Assembly: GCA_051530055.1 (NCBI GenBank) | Contig: CM121342.1 | Location: forward strand, 12,214,001-12,278,000 | Reading direction: 5' to 3' | Length of the DNA stretch: 64,000 nt | Origin: Neoechinorhynchus agilis | Taxonomy: Eukaryota > Acanthocephala | In this document: positions 9,938-20,569 of the stretch, piece by piece | How positions within the stretch are numbered: the first letter of the stretch is position 1 | How the letters are laid out: each line of letters starts with the position of its first letter | Made by a program: the position numbers and the translations under genes | Notes under the pieces: model-generated | What the model was told of the DNA's origin: nothing | The model's input: the letters and a program-made list of their open reading frames with translations, nothing else | The model's database searches: none

Positions 9938-11897
9938 ATGAGTTCCCGTGCCATAATCATTGCATTGATCGTTTCCTTTATTTGCAATAACCAGTTTGGA
10001 CAGAGCGTGAGTGGACGGTTGCTGAAGCATCGGCACCGGAGACCGATAAGACAATCTATTGACTATAATGGATTCGACGATTATGAAGGCGATTATGACA
10101 ATTCGGTGCACGTCAGCGATGCCACTGTTTCTCCGTCGATCACTGATGAATACGGAGATGATGAAGAGGAACTGTATACAGAATTGGTGACCAGCTACGT
10201 TTTATCCACTACACCGTTAAGCTACCACGAAGTCGACGAAGAATACAGTGGCACAACAAGTGAAGATGGAATTTACACTCAAAGCTGGGAGGAATTGGGT
10301 GAATCTTCAATTCCGTCTACTGGGCAGGATGATTGGGCGTCTATTGAAGACGAAGATGATTTAGTCCGCGAAGAGCCCGACAAAAAGGAGTTACATGAAG
10401 TGATCACACTACAGAAAGAAGACGAGAGGACGACGGACGATGATGAACAGTCTTTACCAGAAAGATGGTTTGTTCCACTCAAAACGCCAATTACTGAGGA
10501 TGACGAGAGCTACGATCAGACTACGGCGTTAACGCTCTCACAAGAAGTGAAACCCAGATCCGACGAATCAACGTACGACTACGATTACACAACGAATCAA
10601 ACGCAAGAACCAACAACCCAATCAACTGAGGGACTCACGGATGTCTCCACCTCAACGGACCCTCCCCTAACGTCATCAACTGAGACGACTTCTCAGGCCA
10701 GTAGCGAGACAAGCTTTTCGTATTATTCGGAGAGTACGACGAGCACTGAGCCACTGGAACGCACAGAGAAATACGAATCGACTAGTATGTTTTCTGATGA
10801 TTTTACAAGTGTTCCGGATACTTATGAAGAAACTCAGTTCCCAGATTTCACAAAAACGACCATTCACGAAATCGCGACGATTGACAGTAACAAAGATACT
10901 GAACCGTCTATGACGACACAAGAAACTGATGAAAGTATCAACGAAGTTATCATAGAAACTTTTGATGAAGATAGTTAGTGTGGATAAGAACTTCTGATAA
11001 CGTCTGATTTCTATTCGTAAATTTAGGTGTATCAGTAAGCGAAGAATCGTATCAAAAAGAATACGAAACCACTGGTCAAACAGAGGAGTACAAAACAAAA
11101 CAAGAAATCAACAGAAACGAAGAGAATCGGTCCAAGGAGTTGGAAAGGAAAGAGAGACGTGCGTATTTCATCCGAACGGCCGGGGTTATGAACATTTTTC
11201 CGACTTCCTGAAAAACCTCAGATCGCTATGTCCAGCTTCACAACTTTTGCATTTAGGTTGTACAAAACGAGGGGAAACCTTTCAACATCTTTATAATGAC
11301 GGCAAACCATCGTGTTTCATGTTCAACTATTGCTCAAATGAGAATTCGGCCCCTCGTGCGATCCGGTGTCCGTTTCGTATGCAATGGATTCCGGGGACAA
11401 AATCGTGTATGCCAGAAACCAATTCGTGCCGCCAAGAGAGAGTTCAGCTCGATCATACACCAAGTAAGTATAAATTCAGAAAAATTAAGCATAAACCTAA
11501 TTTAGTTTGGCTTTTATACCAACTCGAATGTCCACCAACAGCCTCTCTAAACTTAAACGAGCGAAGCCAAATTCACATGTTCAATTATTATAAGAAGCTA
11601 CGAGACAGTCGCGAGCTTCAAAACAATCCGCCTATTGATCTATTCACCGAAGTAATCCTCAAAACTGGGATCTATAGACATCTTCAGGATTCATGTACTG
11701 GATTCTTTAAATGTGCGTACAAACGTAAAGGACTCATACACGTTCTTAAGGAAGCCGGACTTGGCTTTTGCGACCGCGGTGACGCATTCAATCAGCAATG
11801 GAATTGGTGTGTTAATCGAGCTGGAATGTCAGCGGGATACGGGTCTACACATCCTGATTCATGGCAGCGGTATGAATGCCAATCACAGTTTTATTAA
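9938..11897 (+). CDS. Secreted mucin-like protein with two CBM14 (peritrophin-A) chitin-binding domains
   Basis: Inferred exons 9938-10973, 11027-11158, 11257-11463 and 11506-11897; phases agree and give 588 residues. The start at 9938 was chosen because it opens a signal peptide (MSSRAIIIALIVSFICNNQF). Residues ~30-390 are acidic and Ser/Thr-rich (mucin-like, many DDE and TTS runs). Two six-cysteine CBM14-like domains follow: the first opens at CTKRGETFQHLY and ends near PETNSC, the second spans ECPPTASL to YECQSQ with CTGFFKC and WNWC. CBM14 binds chitin in cuticle or peritrophic matrix. Introns are 53, 98 and 42 bp with GT-AG ends. A poly(A) signal AATAAA is near 11,986. Function as a chitin-matrix component is established for the domain, inferred for this gene. 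Confidence 0.8.
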
Positions 11898-12768
11898 TCC
11901 TTAAACACAAAACTTATTCATTATTTCACTGTATTTTATTAGAAAATGTCTTTTTCTCTCCGTAAAACACGAATTTCAAAACAAAATAAAATCAATTTGG
12001 AAATGTTGTGGCGTTTTTTAAACGAATCCAACAAGATTCGAGGTTGTTTTCATGGCGCTTTTTCTTCATTGGAAAAGAGTATTTAAAACAATTATGTGCA
12101 CAATCAACTAAGAACACTTCGAGAACCCTTGATTTTTCGATTATTTCGCGACTTGGATCTACGAATTAGAAAAGTTAACAATGCTCATCAGTATCGAGTA
12201 TTTACGCCTGAATTTCACGATTGTGTAACTTTTAATAGTTTGGCATCATTATTTTCTCGTTGAATTTTCGATGTAGAATGCTCGTAAATTTCTTTTTTTG
12301 GAGAATAAAATCGACTATTAACAACACTGTCTGAATCTTCGAGTGTTGTTCAACTTAAGATCGAATCCGTGCATTGATTCCAATCGCTCGCACAAGTACA
12401 AAGAAAGTCTACCATGAACACTAAACGTTCCATATCGCTTGGAAAGTTGAAGTTTTGAACCAAACCGGTTGTTCTGAAATGTTCGCAAATATCGCGAATC
12501 GAAAATCAATAAATTGTTCTATTATTTAAAGAACGACCGGTAAAATAGAGGGATTATATTTAAAATTCTCCATTTGGCCAAAAACTCTAGATTACTCATC
12601 TTCAAGGGAAAAGGTATAAATTTTATCTCATTGAAAAAATTCGGTATTTAAACGCGTTTTTTAGTGCGAAAAACACATCGGCGTTAGAATTCGTTGAGTA
12701 CGTGCGCGTGTGCGTTCACTTTCGATTCAACGAATTTTGAACATATTTTTTTTGCCTTGATCACTAAG
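11898..12768. other. Intergenic region, no gene seen
   Basis: Poly(A) region of the preceding gene, then AT-rich spacer. A minus open frame at 12318-12509 (63 residues) has no recognisable features and is not called. Confidence 0.35.
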
Positions 12769-13918
12769 ATGTCTTCTGATCAGAATGTATACGATATCAG
12801 CATTGATGAGGACGAACAAACTCCTTTTATAATGGCCCATGCGGCCAACAAAGTACGCGATAACGGTCTTGAGAAGTTTTTACAATCGACGGGTCGGACG
12901 GAGACCCAGTCCATGACGGCATTTCGACAGGCGATAGTAAACGAGATAATTTCAATAATAATGGTCAACAAGCCACTTGTTAAAGTGGTCGTGAGTGGCT
13001 CAACGACGCTGGGTGCCTGCGTATCTGATTGTGATATTGATTTATTGGTGATTTCGCCATCTGAAGACACTGATGACGAGAATGGGTTTTTACAGTCCTT
13101 GAAGGACGTAATGACGTCAAGAGGAACTGAAGTTCGGATAGCCTCGACACCATCGGTGATGGTGATGGCTTTCTTTTACCCGCCATTGGGGGGAATGCAG
13201 CAGACGGAGTCGACGGTGATTTCTGGACCGCCGGCTAATAAACAATTAAAAGTAGATATTCTATTCGCGAAATTTGTGACGAATCTAGACAAGGTTGATG
13301 TGAATCAATCACCAATACATCAACTGGTTTCTTTAGAACCGGGTTGTTGATGCAAACTAAATGGTGGGAACTTCTCATTTTAAGGTCAAAAGCTCGGTTA
13401 TATCGGATGTTCATTCAGTAAGATCATTTAGTGCGTACCGAACTATGGTGCTCATAAAACAATCAATTTCGAATCTAAGCGCTTTTCAAAATGCCTTGAT
13501 TTTTATTAAACTTTGGGCTAGGTACAATCGCATTTATGGAAATTACGGTGTATTCGGTGGAATCGTGTGGACTTTGATGCTGGCCAAAGTATCAGTTAGA
13601 TTTCCACGAGCACATGCTAGTAAGCTTTTGTATTTGTTCTTTCTTTTATATTCAAACTGGCCATGGCCTAAACCTGTGGTCCTTTTTCCATTGGATGATG
13701 GACCAAACAAAATATCTCCAGATGAAGAACTTCTCTTCTTAGATAAGCAAAAGTACCTTATGCCTGTCATTGCTCCAGTGTATCCATATGAAAATATGAC
13801 AAAACTTGTTGATAAATTATCGGCAGAGAGAATCAAAGCGGCTTTGGCCGATGGACTTGGAATGGTCACTTATGTGGCTTCAGAAACAAGGGGCTGGGAT
13901 GCTTTCTTCGTCGCTTAA
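12769..13918 (+). CDS. Poly(A)-polymerase-like nucleotidyltransferase, short, possibly degenerate paralogue
   Basis: Exons 12769-13326 and 13385-13918 joined by an inferred 58-bp intron (phase 0). The catalytic signature of the Pol-beta superfamily is present: GSTTLGACVSDCDIDLL supplies GS and the DxD pair, and LKVDILFAKF supplies the third Asp. The central domain matches canonical PAP: IKLWARYNRIYGN, GVFGGIVWTLMLA, YSNWPWPKPV, LMPVIAPVYPYEN. It would add A residues to RNA 3' ends. The frame stops at 13918. Just downstream another frame reads HEEKKLTYWIVRG before a stop near 14030, so there may be one frame break or an unseen intron there. The usual RNA-binding C-terminal domain is absent or very short. 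It may be a specialised testis-type paralogue or a recent pseudogene. Confidence 0.75.
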
Positions 13919-14035
13919 ATCAACTTGTTAAGGACAGGGATCGAACATCTTTTCAAGATCTTCAAAGTAGAGTGCACGAGGAGAAGAAGTTGACTTATTG
14001 GATTGTGCGGGGCCAATTGGGGGCTTAGAATATAA

Positions 14036-16163
14036 AAAGCATCTAGGTGATTGGCCATACGAAATAAGCAATAAAAATCGCACAGTTCTATCTTAGCCTG
14101 TTTCCGATTTTCACCCTGCTGCGAAAAAAACGAGTTAAATTTATTCGTTTACAGCTAAAAATCATGCCGGATTACGTTCACGAGCAAAGTATAAAAATAT
14201 TTTGAAGTGAAATCCGACGTTTAGCCATATTTTCGCACATTTGCCCGCTTGATGAAATAAATAAATAAAACCGAATTCTTTGATTATATAGACATTATTC
14301 GTTTTTATGTGATGAACCTCCTGCGGCTTATTCAGCTCTAAATTTTTATTTCGATCAAAATTAAACCAATTAAAATGCAAGGCGTGTTCATTGGAAATCA
14401 TTGATTTATCGTTACTGCATTTGCCGACACGCTGTAGAAACTCCGTTATGAGAGCATTGTACAGTGAGTTTTGGAATGTGGGTCTTGTAGCCAACAACAC
14501 TTTTAATTGGGATTTGAACTTCAATAGTATTCGGAGAATTAAATTTCAGAAAAATTGAGAGTAATTTTTTTTAATTATGCAACAAGATAAGCAATTCTCT
14601 GGAAATAATGTTTTAAATCACATTTTGTGTGCGGATTTAAAAAATTTGATTTTTCCATCAACAAACGATCTAAATTCGATAGCTCGGCGATTTACAAGAA
14701 CGAGTTAAGAACAAGAAATTACTTCTCATTGCTTTATTATTTTAAAAATATTGTGCGCTTGCACATGGGATTTAAATTATTGATTTTTTAATCCTTACCG
14801 CTGGTTTGACAAGGCACATGCCTCACGAACTCAATTACCTTTCATGTTAGCCGACTTGTTTATAGCTTAATTGTTTCTAGATGTAGTAGTCAACGGATGA
14901 AATGAGTGATAATCCATCGCAGTAATTCGCAACAAAATTGATGCCATCATCTGCGCGCCGCGATGGATTCAAAATAATTTCAAAAAATATTTACGATAAG
15001 CCGGGATACTGATTAATTCGCAATTGAAAAAATCATACACACAATGAGTATTGATAAAATTCGACACGGCGTCTGTCTAACCAATCAGAATCTTTGGATT
15101 AGAGTGACGTGACTAAACAAAAATAAATCTGTTTTAGTTTTGACTATAATCATAAATTTTGCGAAATCTCAATTTTTACGTTCAAATAAAAGAACCGATT
15201 GCCCATTACCTGACAGATGCACCGAAACAATCGATTTCGGCAAAAGAACGAACGGTTGGATCACGAAGTTCATCGTTTGAACCACCGCGCACTTCAATTG
15301 GGCAAAGCAGACGAGCGGTGCGTCAAGGACAGAGCAAGTCATCGGAGGAAATGGTGCGTTATCCATCAGATTCTCCGAATTGTTGAATCGTCTCATAAAA
15401 TACCCGTGGAAGCTTTGAAAGTCCCGCCGAAGATCGGATCGTTTTCGAAATATCCCCGGCGTTTCATCTTTAAACCTGAACATGCGAAAAAATGTCTGGT
15501 CGCATCTTTTAAGGGTGCAAACTGCAATTACACAGACATGTCGGGCGACCATCTGGAAAAGGGATAAATTCCTTTTTGAGAAGATCTTTAATCGCTATAA
15601 ACTTTTTTCCGGATATCTTTAAAAGGTCACCTGGAAATTAATTTTAATATCGACCAATTAACCCGGCCTTTGGAAACAGGTGGAGTGCATTGAATCATCT
15701 GGTTAAATTCCAAATCCGTTATATTGCAAATATTCAGAAATTTTATTTAAAAACAATGTAGGTATTTCCAATACGCGGGAAGGGATTAGAACTATGCTGT
15801 CGCTTATCCGGTAGTTCCGACGACTTAATAGATTTAAAAAAGTGAGCTGTTTTCTTACTAGAATTTAAGAAATGTGCACCCAAAGAAGTTTCGATCGTTA
15901 ATTTTTGATAATTGTGGCTAATTTTAAGTAAAAAAACTAACCGTAAAATTCCTTGGAAAGGTCACATGCTGATTGGACTGAGGGTTGCGCATGAAAATTA
16001 CAATGAATCCAGAAAACTGGCCTAGTTTTCCTAAAGGTGTCTGTGCATCGCGTTTCGGTGTCATGTTTACATTCTTTGTTTCTCCATAATTATCTCTCGC
16101 TCTTCAGCTCCTTCTCAAAGTGCGTAAATGACTAATATGCGCTTTCCTATTGGTTGATGCAAA
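14036..16163. other. Long intergenic region upstream of hand; no firm gene
   Basis: Two ambiguous open regions occur: minus 14162-14524 (120 residues, no domain) and an overlapping pair at 15159-15567 where the plus frame (116 basic residues) and the minus frame (127 residues) compete. Neither shows a domain, signal peptide or splice logic. The stretch is a likely site for regulatory sequence of the developmental gene hand, but no specific element can be named. Confidence 0.35.
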
Positions 16164-17110
16164 ATGTCTTCTAGACGCATTAGAAGTAGGCATCTGGGAA
16201 GTGAGACCTATCTGCTAAGTTCACACTTTATGACACCTCAACGCCCAACTCGTCCTCTGTTTCACCTTAAAGAATCTTCCCGACCGACTAATAGAGAAAA
16301 GCGAATTTATCAAAACACAAACCAGATGCTTGACAGAAGCTCCACCGCCAGTTCTGCGGTTATGGTGGAAAAAGCCAGAAACGCCAGCTGGATTCAAAAC
16401 AGTATGCCGTTCGATCCGCTCCTTATACAGCCGCCACATTACCACCAATTACCCGGCACCGCAGCCGAACCCAACTCCGATGGGTTCGCTAACTCCTATT
16501 CGTCGACGACGAACCAATACTACGTCATCAATCAACCTTCCCCGTATGACCGTTGGTACAACCATCAAAGCAACGGTCATCATCAATTCTATTACGATTC
16601 TCGGAACCAACCTTTTAGCTACACCGACGGATTCTGTCTCAACTCTGAAGACATTGATCCAAGGTGTTCACGTCGAAGAATCTCTGCCAATAAAAAAGAA
16701 AGGAGGCGAACTCAGAGCATCAACAATGCATTTGCTCATCTTCGAAACTGTATTCCAAACGTTCCTAAGGATACAAAACTTTCGAAAATCAAGACTCTCC
16801 GATTAGCTACCAAATATATCGAGTATCTGATGGACAGATTGTCGAAACCGGGAAATTCGAATGAAAATCATAACGGACATGATATTGCGTCGGATTTTAA
16901 AGCTGATCTTGGAAAAACTCGAAAGGTTTGTACTTTTTTTCTTTTAATTTGAAACATTAACTCGCTTTCTCGTTCAAGCGCTCAGCTGCTGCTTGTCTAG
17001 CGACGTCACAACCAAGTGGTGCTAAAAAGAGTAAAAGCAGAACGGGGTGGCCTCAGGAAGTCTGGGCCAATGAGCTGAGGCCATTGAAACTCGAGTGTAA
17101 AGACGTGTAA
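16164..17110 (+). CDS. hand: Hand-family bHLH transcription factor
   Basis: Exons 16164-16925 and 16979-17110 with a 53-bp GT-AG intron, 297 residues. The bHLH domain lies at about residues 170-228: basic region [18 protein letters not shown], helix 1 [15 protein letters not shown], loop KDTKLS, helix 2 [19 protein letters not shown]. The second exon encodes [15 protein letters not shown], the C-terminal box diagnostic of HAND proteins (GRTGWPQ.VW..EL). The N-terminal part is His/Tyr/Asn-rich, as in activation domains. HAND binds E-boxes as a dimer with E proteins and specifies heart, visceral and lateral mesoderm. A later ATG (16224) could also serve as start. Identity is firm from the two conserved blocks. 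Confidence 0.92.
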
Positions 17111-17604
17111 ATATCAAGTTCAAATTCGGATTGTTTTGTGTATTGCCGCGTTCGATCTCCCTTCAAACTTGTGATACGCAGCTTGTGTACAGCTCTTTCT
17201 TTTTTGTCTTTTAATAAATACTTTGTCCAAATATCATTGGTCGCCCTAACAGAGACGTTGTCCAGATATGTCAAAATGGCAATCTGGCGACCTCATTATC
17301 TTCGGGATCCAATTATTTATTCGAAAGCAACAACATTGTTTATCAAGTTAGAACATAGTTTTCTATAAAATAAACCGCGAATAGAATTCTTAGGATTTAA
17401 TTCTCTTTTTACAACATGATCTACAAAATTTCATCGCCTTTTTAATTACGCTGAGACAATGGTATTAAATCAACCAATAAGAATAAAAACACGTCTAAAA
17501 TGTCGTATCGCGAAGTTGTGGATACCTATGTCTATTTTTGAGATATATTAAATGCTTTCTCCTTATTGTTTGATTTCGGCGTCGACTGAAAAATTCTTTT
17601 CAAC
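17111..17604. other. 3' flank of hand, no gene seen
   Basis: AT-rich. The plus open frame at 17138-17368 has no features and probably lies in the 3' UTR or spacer. Confidence 0.35.
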
Positions 17605-18070
17605 AGAAAATTTGCTAGCAACCTTGTTAAAAGCATAAGATTGTGCCGAAATATCGAATTCAGTAAATAAATTTCTTTAATTTTTTCCTACGTATAGAAC
17701 ACTAACGATTCCATCTTCAAACAGCAATTTATTGAATTTCATATTTTGACATCCTTTTGTACCTTTTTAATAGTGCTAGTTTACATACTATAAAGCGTAC
17801 TAGCAACTTTGTTAAAAACATAAGATTGTGCCGAAATATCGAATTCGGTAAATAAATTTCTATATTTTGGCATCCTTTTGTGCCTTTTTAAGGGTGCTAG
17901 CTTAAGCATAGGATTGTACCAAAATATCGAATTCAATAAATTTCCCCAATTTTTTCCTCCATATAAAACATTAACGATTCCACTTTAAAACAGTAATTTA
18001 TTGAATCTCAACGTGTGTAGAAATATCGAATTCAACAGATAAAAAATTTCCCATGTAAAACGTGAATAAC
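17605..18070 (+). repeat. Tandem/dispersed repeat, ~180-bp unit, 2 full and 2 partial copies
   Basis: The string AAGATTGTGCCGAAATATCG recurs at about 17,637 and 17,821, with diverged versions near 17,913 and 18,010. Each is followed by AATTC.GTAAATAAATTTC. A second shared block, CATCCTTTTGT.CCTTTTTAA, follows at 17,749 and 17,870, and ACGATTCCA.CTT.AAACAG at 17,703 and 17,972. A further diverged copy lies at 59,140-59,270. Non-coding. Confidence 0.7.
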
Positions 18071-19266
18071 TCAATCTTCAAAAAATTTTAAATGTACCAT
18101 TTTTTTGCCTGGACGTTACCATTTACGCGATTCGACTAAGAATATCTTCATTACCGGCAAGGAAATGGCAGCTAAATAATGCGATCATTACCGGTCACTG
18201 ATGTCAACATCAATCAACTTCAATCACACCTTAAGAAACTGGAATGTGCGAAGAGACGGTAATGTGCGCCAAACAAAAAATTGTTACGTCTGCTCTGCAT
18301 TCGAAATGCGGTCTAATATATGGCTTAAAATAGGTCATCAAAATTCGGAATCAAAAGTGATAATCAATCGAAAAGCCCCGCCCATGATGCTGCCGTAAAT
18401 TAATTCTAGACTAATTAAACTTATTAACACCGTTAAATCACACAATTATGGATGAATCTTAATTGTTATTAGATCGCAAGAGTCGCTCGACGCTCTCGTT
18501 ATTTGTGGGTGACATTCAGCGCCTCGGGAACCGGTGAACAATTCGATCTGCCTTATGCGCGTTATTGAAAAGCTATAAAAATTGAGGACTAAAGGCAAGG
18601 GATTTAAAGTTCACTTTACCGATCTTAGAAGATATTCGATCACTCACTGCTCAAAAGATTAATATAAACAAGGAATGAACCAAAAGGATACGTCGCGGTC
18701 TCTTTGATGTCGAATGAATTTATTGGAACAAAAAATGATTTGTTGCCTGACGATGTTCTAGAGATTGATTCTCATCTAATTTTTTAGTATCAACTTAAAA
18801 AAATCATGGCTAACCAAATGAGAAAACTCGAAATTTCTAGAGTGCGAGAAGTGTAAAAATAAATTTGAAATTTTTTTGAGTGTAGCTTCTTCTAAAAGTT
18901 GAATGAAATGTCTACGGTGATTTATAAACTAAATTTGCACTAGGCTGTTAATAGGGTCCACTTGAATTTTTTCCAATCATCGGTGTAGACATAAGGCGGC
19001 GATGAATCGAAATTCCTTAAATATTTTGTAGCACGCAATCTTATTGGTTGAATTTTTTGGTGCAAACCAATCAGTTAATAAACTTTTATTTGTACTTGAA
19101 AAGCTTTAAGTTCAAGTCTTATCGATGACTACAAATTTCCATTCCACTTTCGAGTTCAGTCATCATACAATCTAGCAGAAGAGTTTTTCGTCATAATTAT
19201 CGAAAGAATCGCTTAAAAACTCCTATTTTAATTTCTAAGAGACAAGGTCGAATTGGAAAAATTAGG
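18071..19266. other. Intergenic region, no gene seen
   Basis: AT-rich. One short plus frame (18201-18398) is not supported by any feature. The last ~100 bp should hold the NDUFB4 promoter and leader; no TATA is evident there. Confidence 0.35.
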
Positions 19267-19638
19267 ATGACGACTCGCCCTCCGCCTCACGAGTGGGATT
19301 TATCAGCTGAAGAAAAGAAAGTTATAAGTGAGCGTGCTGCAATGCGTCAGACTATGAAAGCGAAATATGAAAAACTCAGCACTGATCCGTTCCAGGAAGG
19401 TATCGTCTTTGATCCAGCAATTCAGCGATACATGTCAATGAAGGCGACTCGTCTGGACTACTATAGGCCTGTGCCGAGGAATTTCCTTATTCCAGCCATT
19501 GGGATATTTTGTGCCGTTACTTTTCAGCTGTTGTTCAATCGAGTTAAAAATCGTAAAGAACAACAATATAGGGACGGTGAAGTCACTTACTGGGAGCGTC
19601 GGCACGATTCCACTCACAACTCACAAGGATTTCTTTAA
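19267..19638 (+). CDS. NDUFB4: NADH dehydrogenase [ubiquinone] 1 beta subcomplex subunit 4 (complex I B15)
   Basis: 123 residues, one exon, close to the usual ~129. Conserved features: N-terminal DLSAEEKKVISERAAMR, then DPAIQRYMSMKATRLDYYRP, then one transmembrane helix around residues 75-93 (FLIPAIGIFCAVTFQLLF), and a charged matrix tail with DGEVTYWERR. NDUFB4 is an accessory subunit in the membrane arm of mitochondrial complex I. No cleavable presequence, as expected for this family. Confidence 0.85.
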   Translation: MTTRPPPHEWDLSAEEKKVISERAAMRQTMKAKYEKLSTDPFQEGIVFDPAIQRYMSMKATRLDYYRPVPRNFLIPAIGIFCAVTFQLLFNRVKNRKEQQYRDGEVTYWERRHDSTHNSQGFL

Positions 19639-19984
19639 GCTCTACTTCGAATAAATTAGTGATCTTAGAACGTAGGACGTACGACCAATAATATTGCGGT
19701 ACCCAAGTTATTAGCGGTAAGCCTTTTTAAGAAAGTTCGAAGGTTATTCACACTTATTCGCTGTTTGACCTTTAAGACAGGCTTGAGGAAATGCCAGAAA
19801 AAGCTTTCTTCGAAGTATTGCGTCGTCATTCTCAACTCAATGTAGAAGGCAGAGCTTGTCCGTTAATCAACGGGAGAACATCGGAGTTTGTGTTTATTCG
19901 CGAAACTCAACAATTAAGACGAGTAATTCGCCACTTTTCATCGGCGGAGGAACCGTCAGTGCCCTTAAACAGGAACTCTAAAGT

Positions 19985-20258
19985 CGTCCCCTTTTCACAT
20001 GAGCAAAACAATCCTAATCCCAATTCATTTCATTCTCTCCCAACGTCCCCCCCCTCATTTTCCACACCATCTACCGAAATGAAAAGGAGGAAAGACCCAA
20101 ATTCACAAAAATAGCCACCAATTCTCACCCAACCGAACCCGTAATCCACTCCAAAATCAACATTCATTTAACCTATCAGAAATAGAGTTTTTGAGGACCC
20201 AAAGGTACATTGGTCCTATTCTTTTTGGATTAAGAAATAAACGTGTTATTATTATTGT
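19985..20258 (+). mobile_element. LINE 3'-end fragment, plus strand
   Basis: Starts within sequence matching the post-RT region of the other copies (ACAATCCTAATCCCAATTC), continues through GAGGACCCAAAGGTACAT and ends with AAATAAACGTGTTATTATT. It is a strongly 5'-truncated insertion about 350 bp downstream of NDUFB4. The open frame 19791-20114 runs into this element and is not considered a gene. Confidence 0.7.
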
Positions 20259-20569
20259 TAGTTTTAAAGGATATTCTTTTTAAAGAGGACAATGCATTGG
20301 CTAATCGGTCGATTTCCGATTCTAAAAACTTGAAGTTTAATTTCACCATTTACGCAAACTCATTTTCGGGAAATGCAATCGATAACGCCCTCCATCATTT
20401 ACACTATTCTCTGATCAGTAGAGAATTTATTTAAGCATTAAAGTATTTTACTAGAGATTAGTCGCAATACCGAATTAAAATCAGCCAATAAGAAACATAA
20501 GATGCCCTCACAGCGTTTGTCAGTAATTCTTAGTCGATCACTTGCCCACTACTCCCATCACATCCCTCC

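Noticed and set aside
15159-15567. Overlapping plus and minus frames of 116-127 residues
   Set aside because: Neither shows a domain, signal peptide or splice support; I could not choose between them and do not call a gene.
19791-20114. 107-residue open frame downstream of NDUFB4
   Set aside because: Its second half is the LINE 3' fragment; the first half has no recognised feature.
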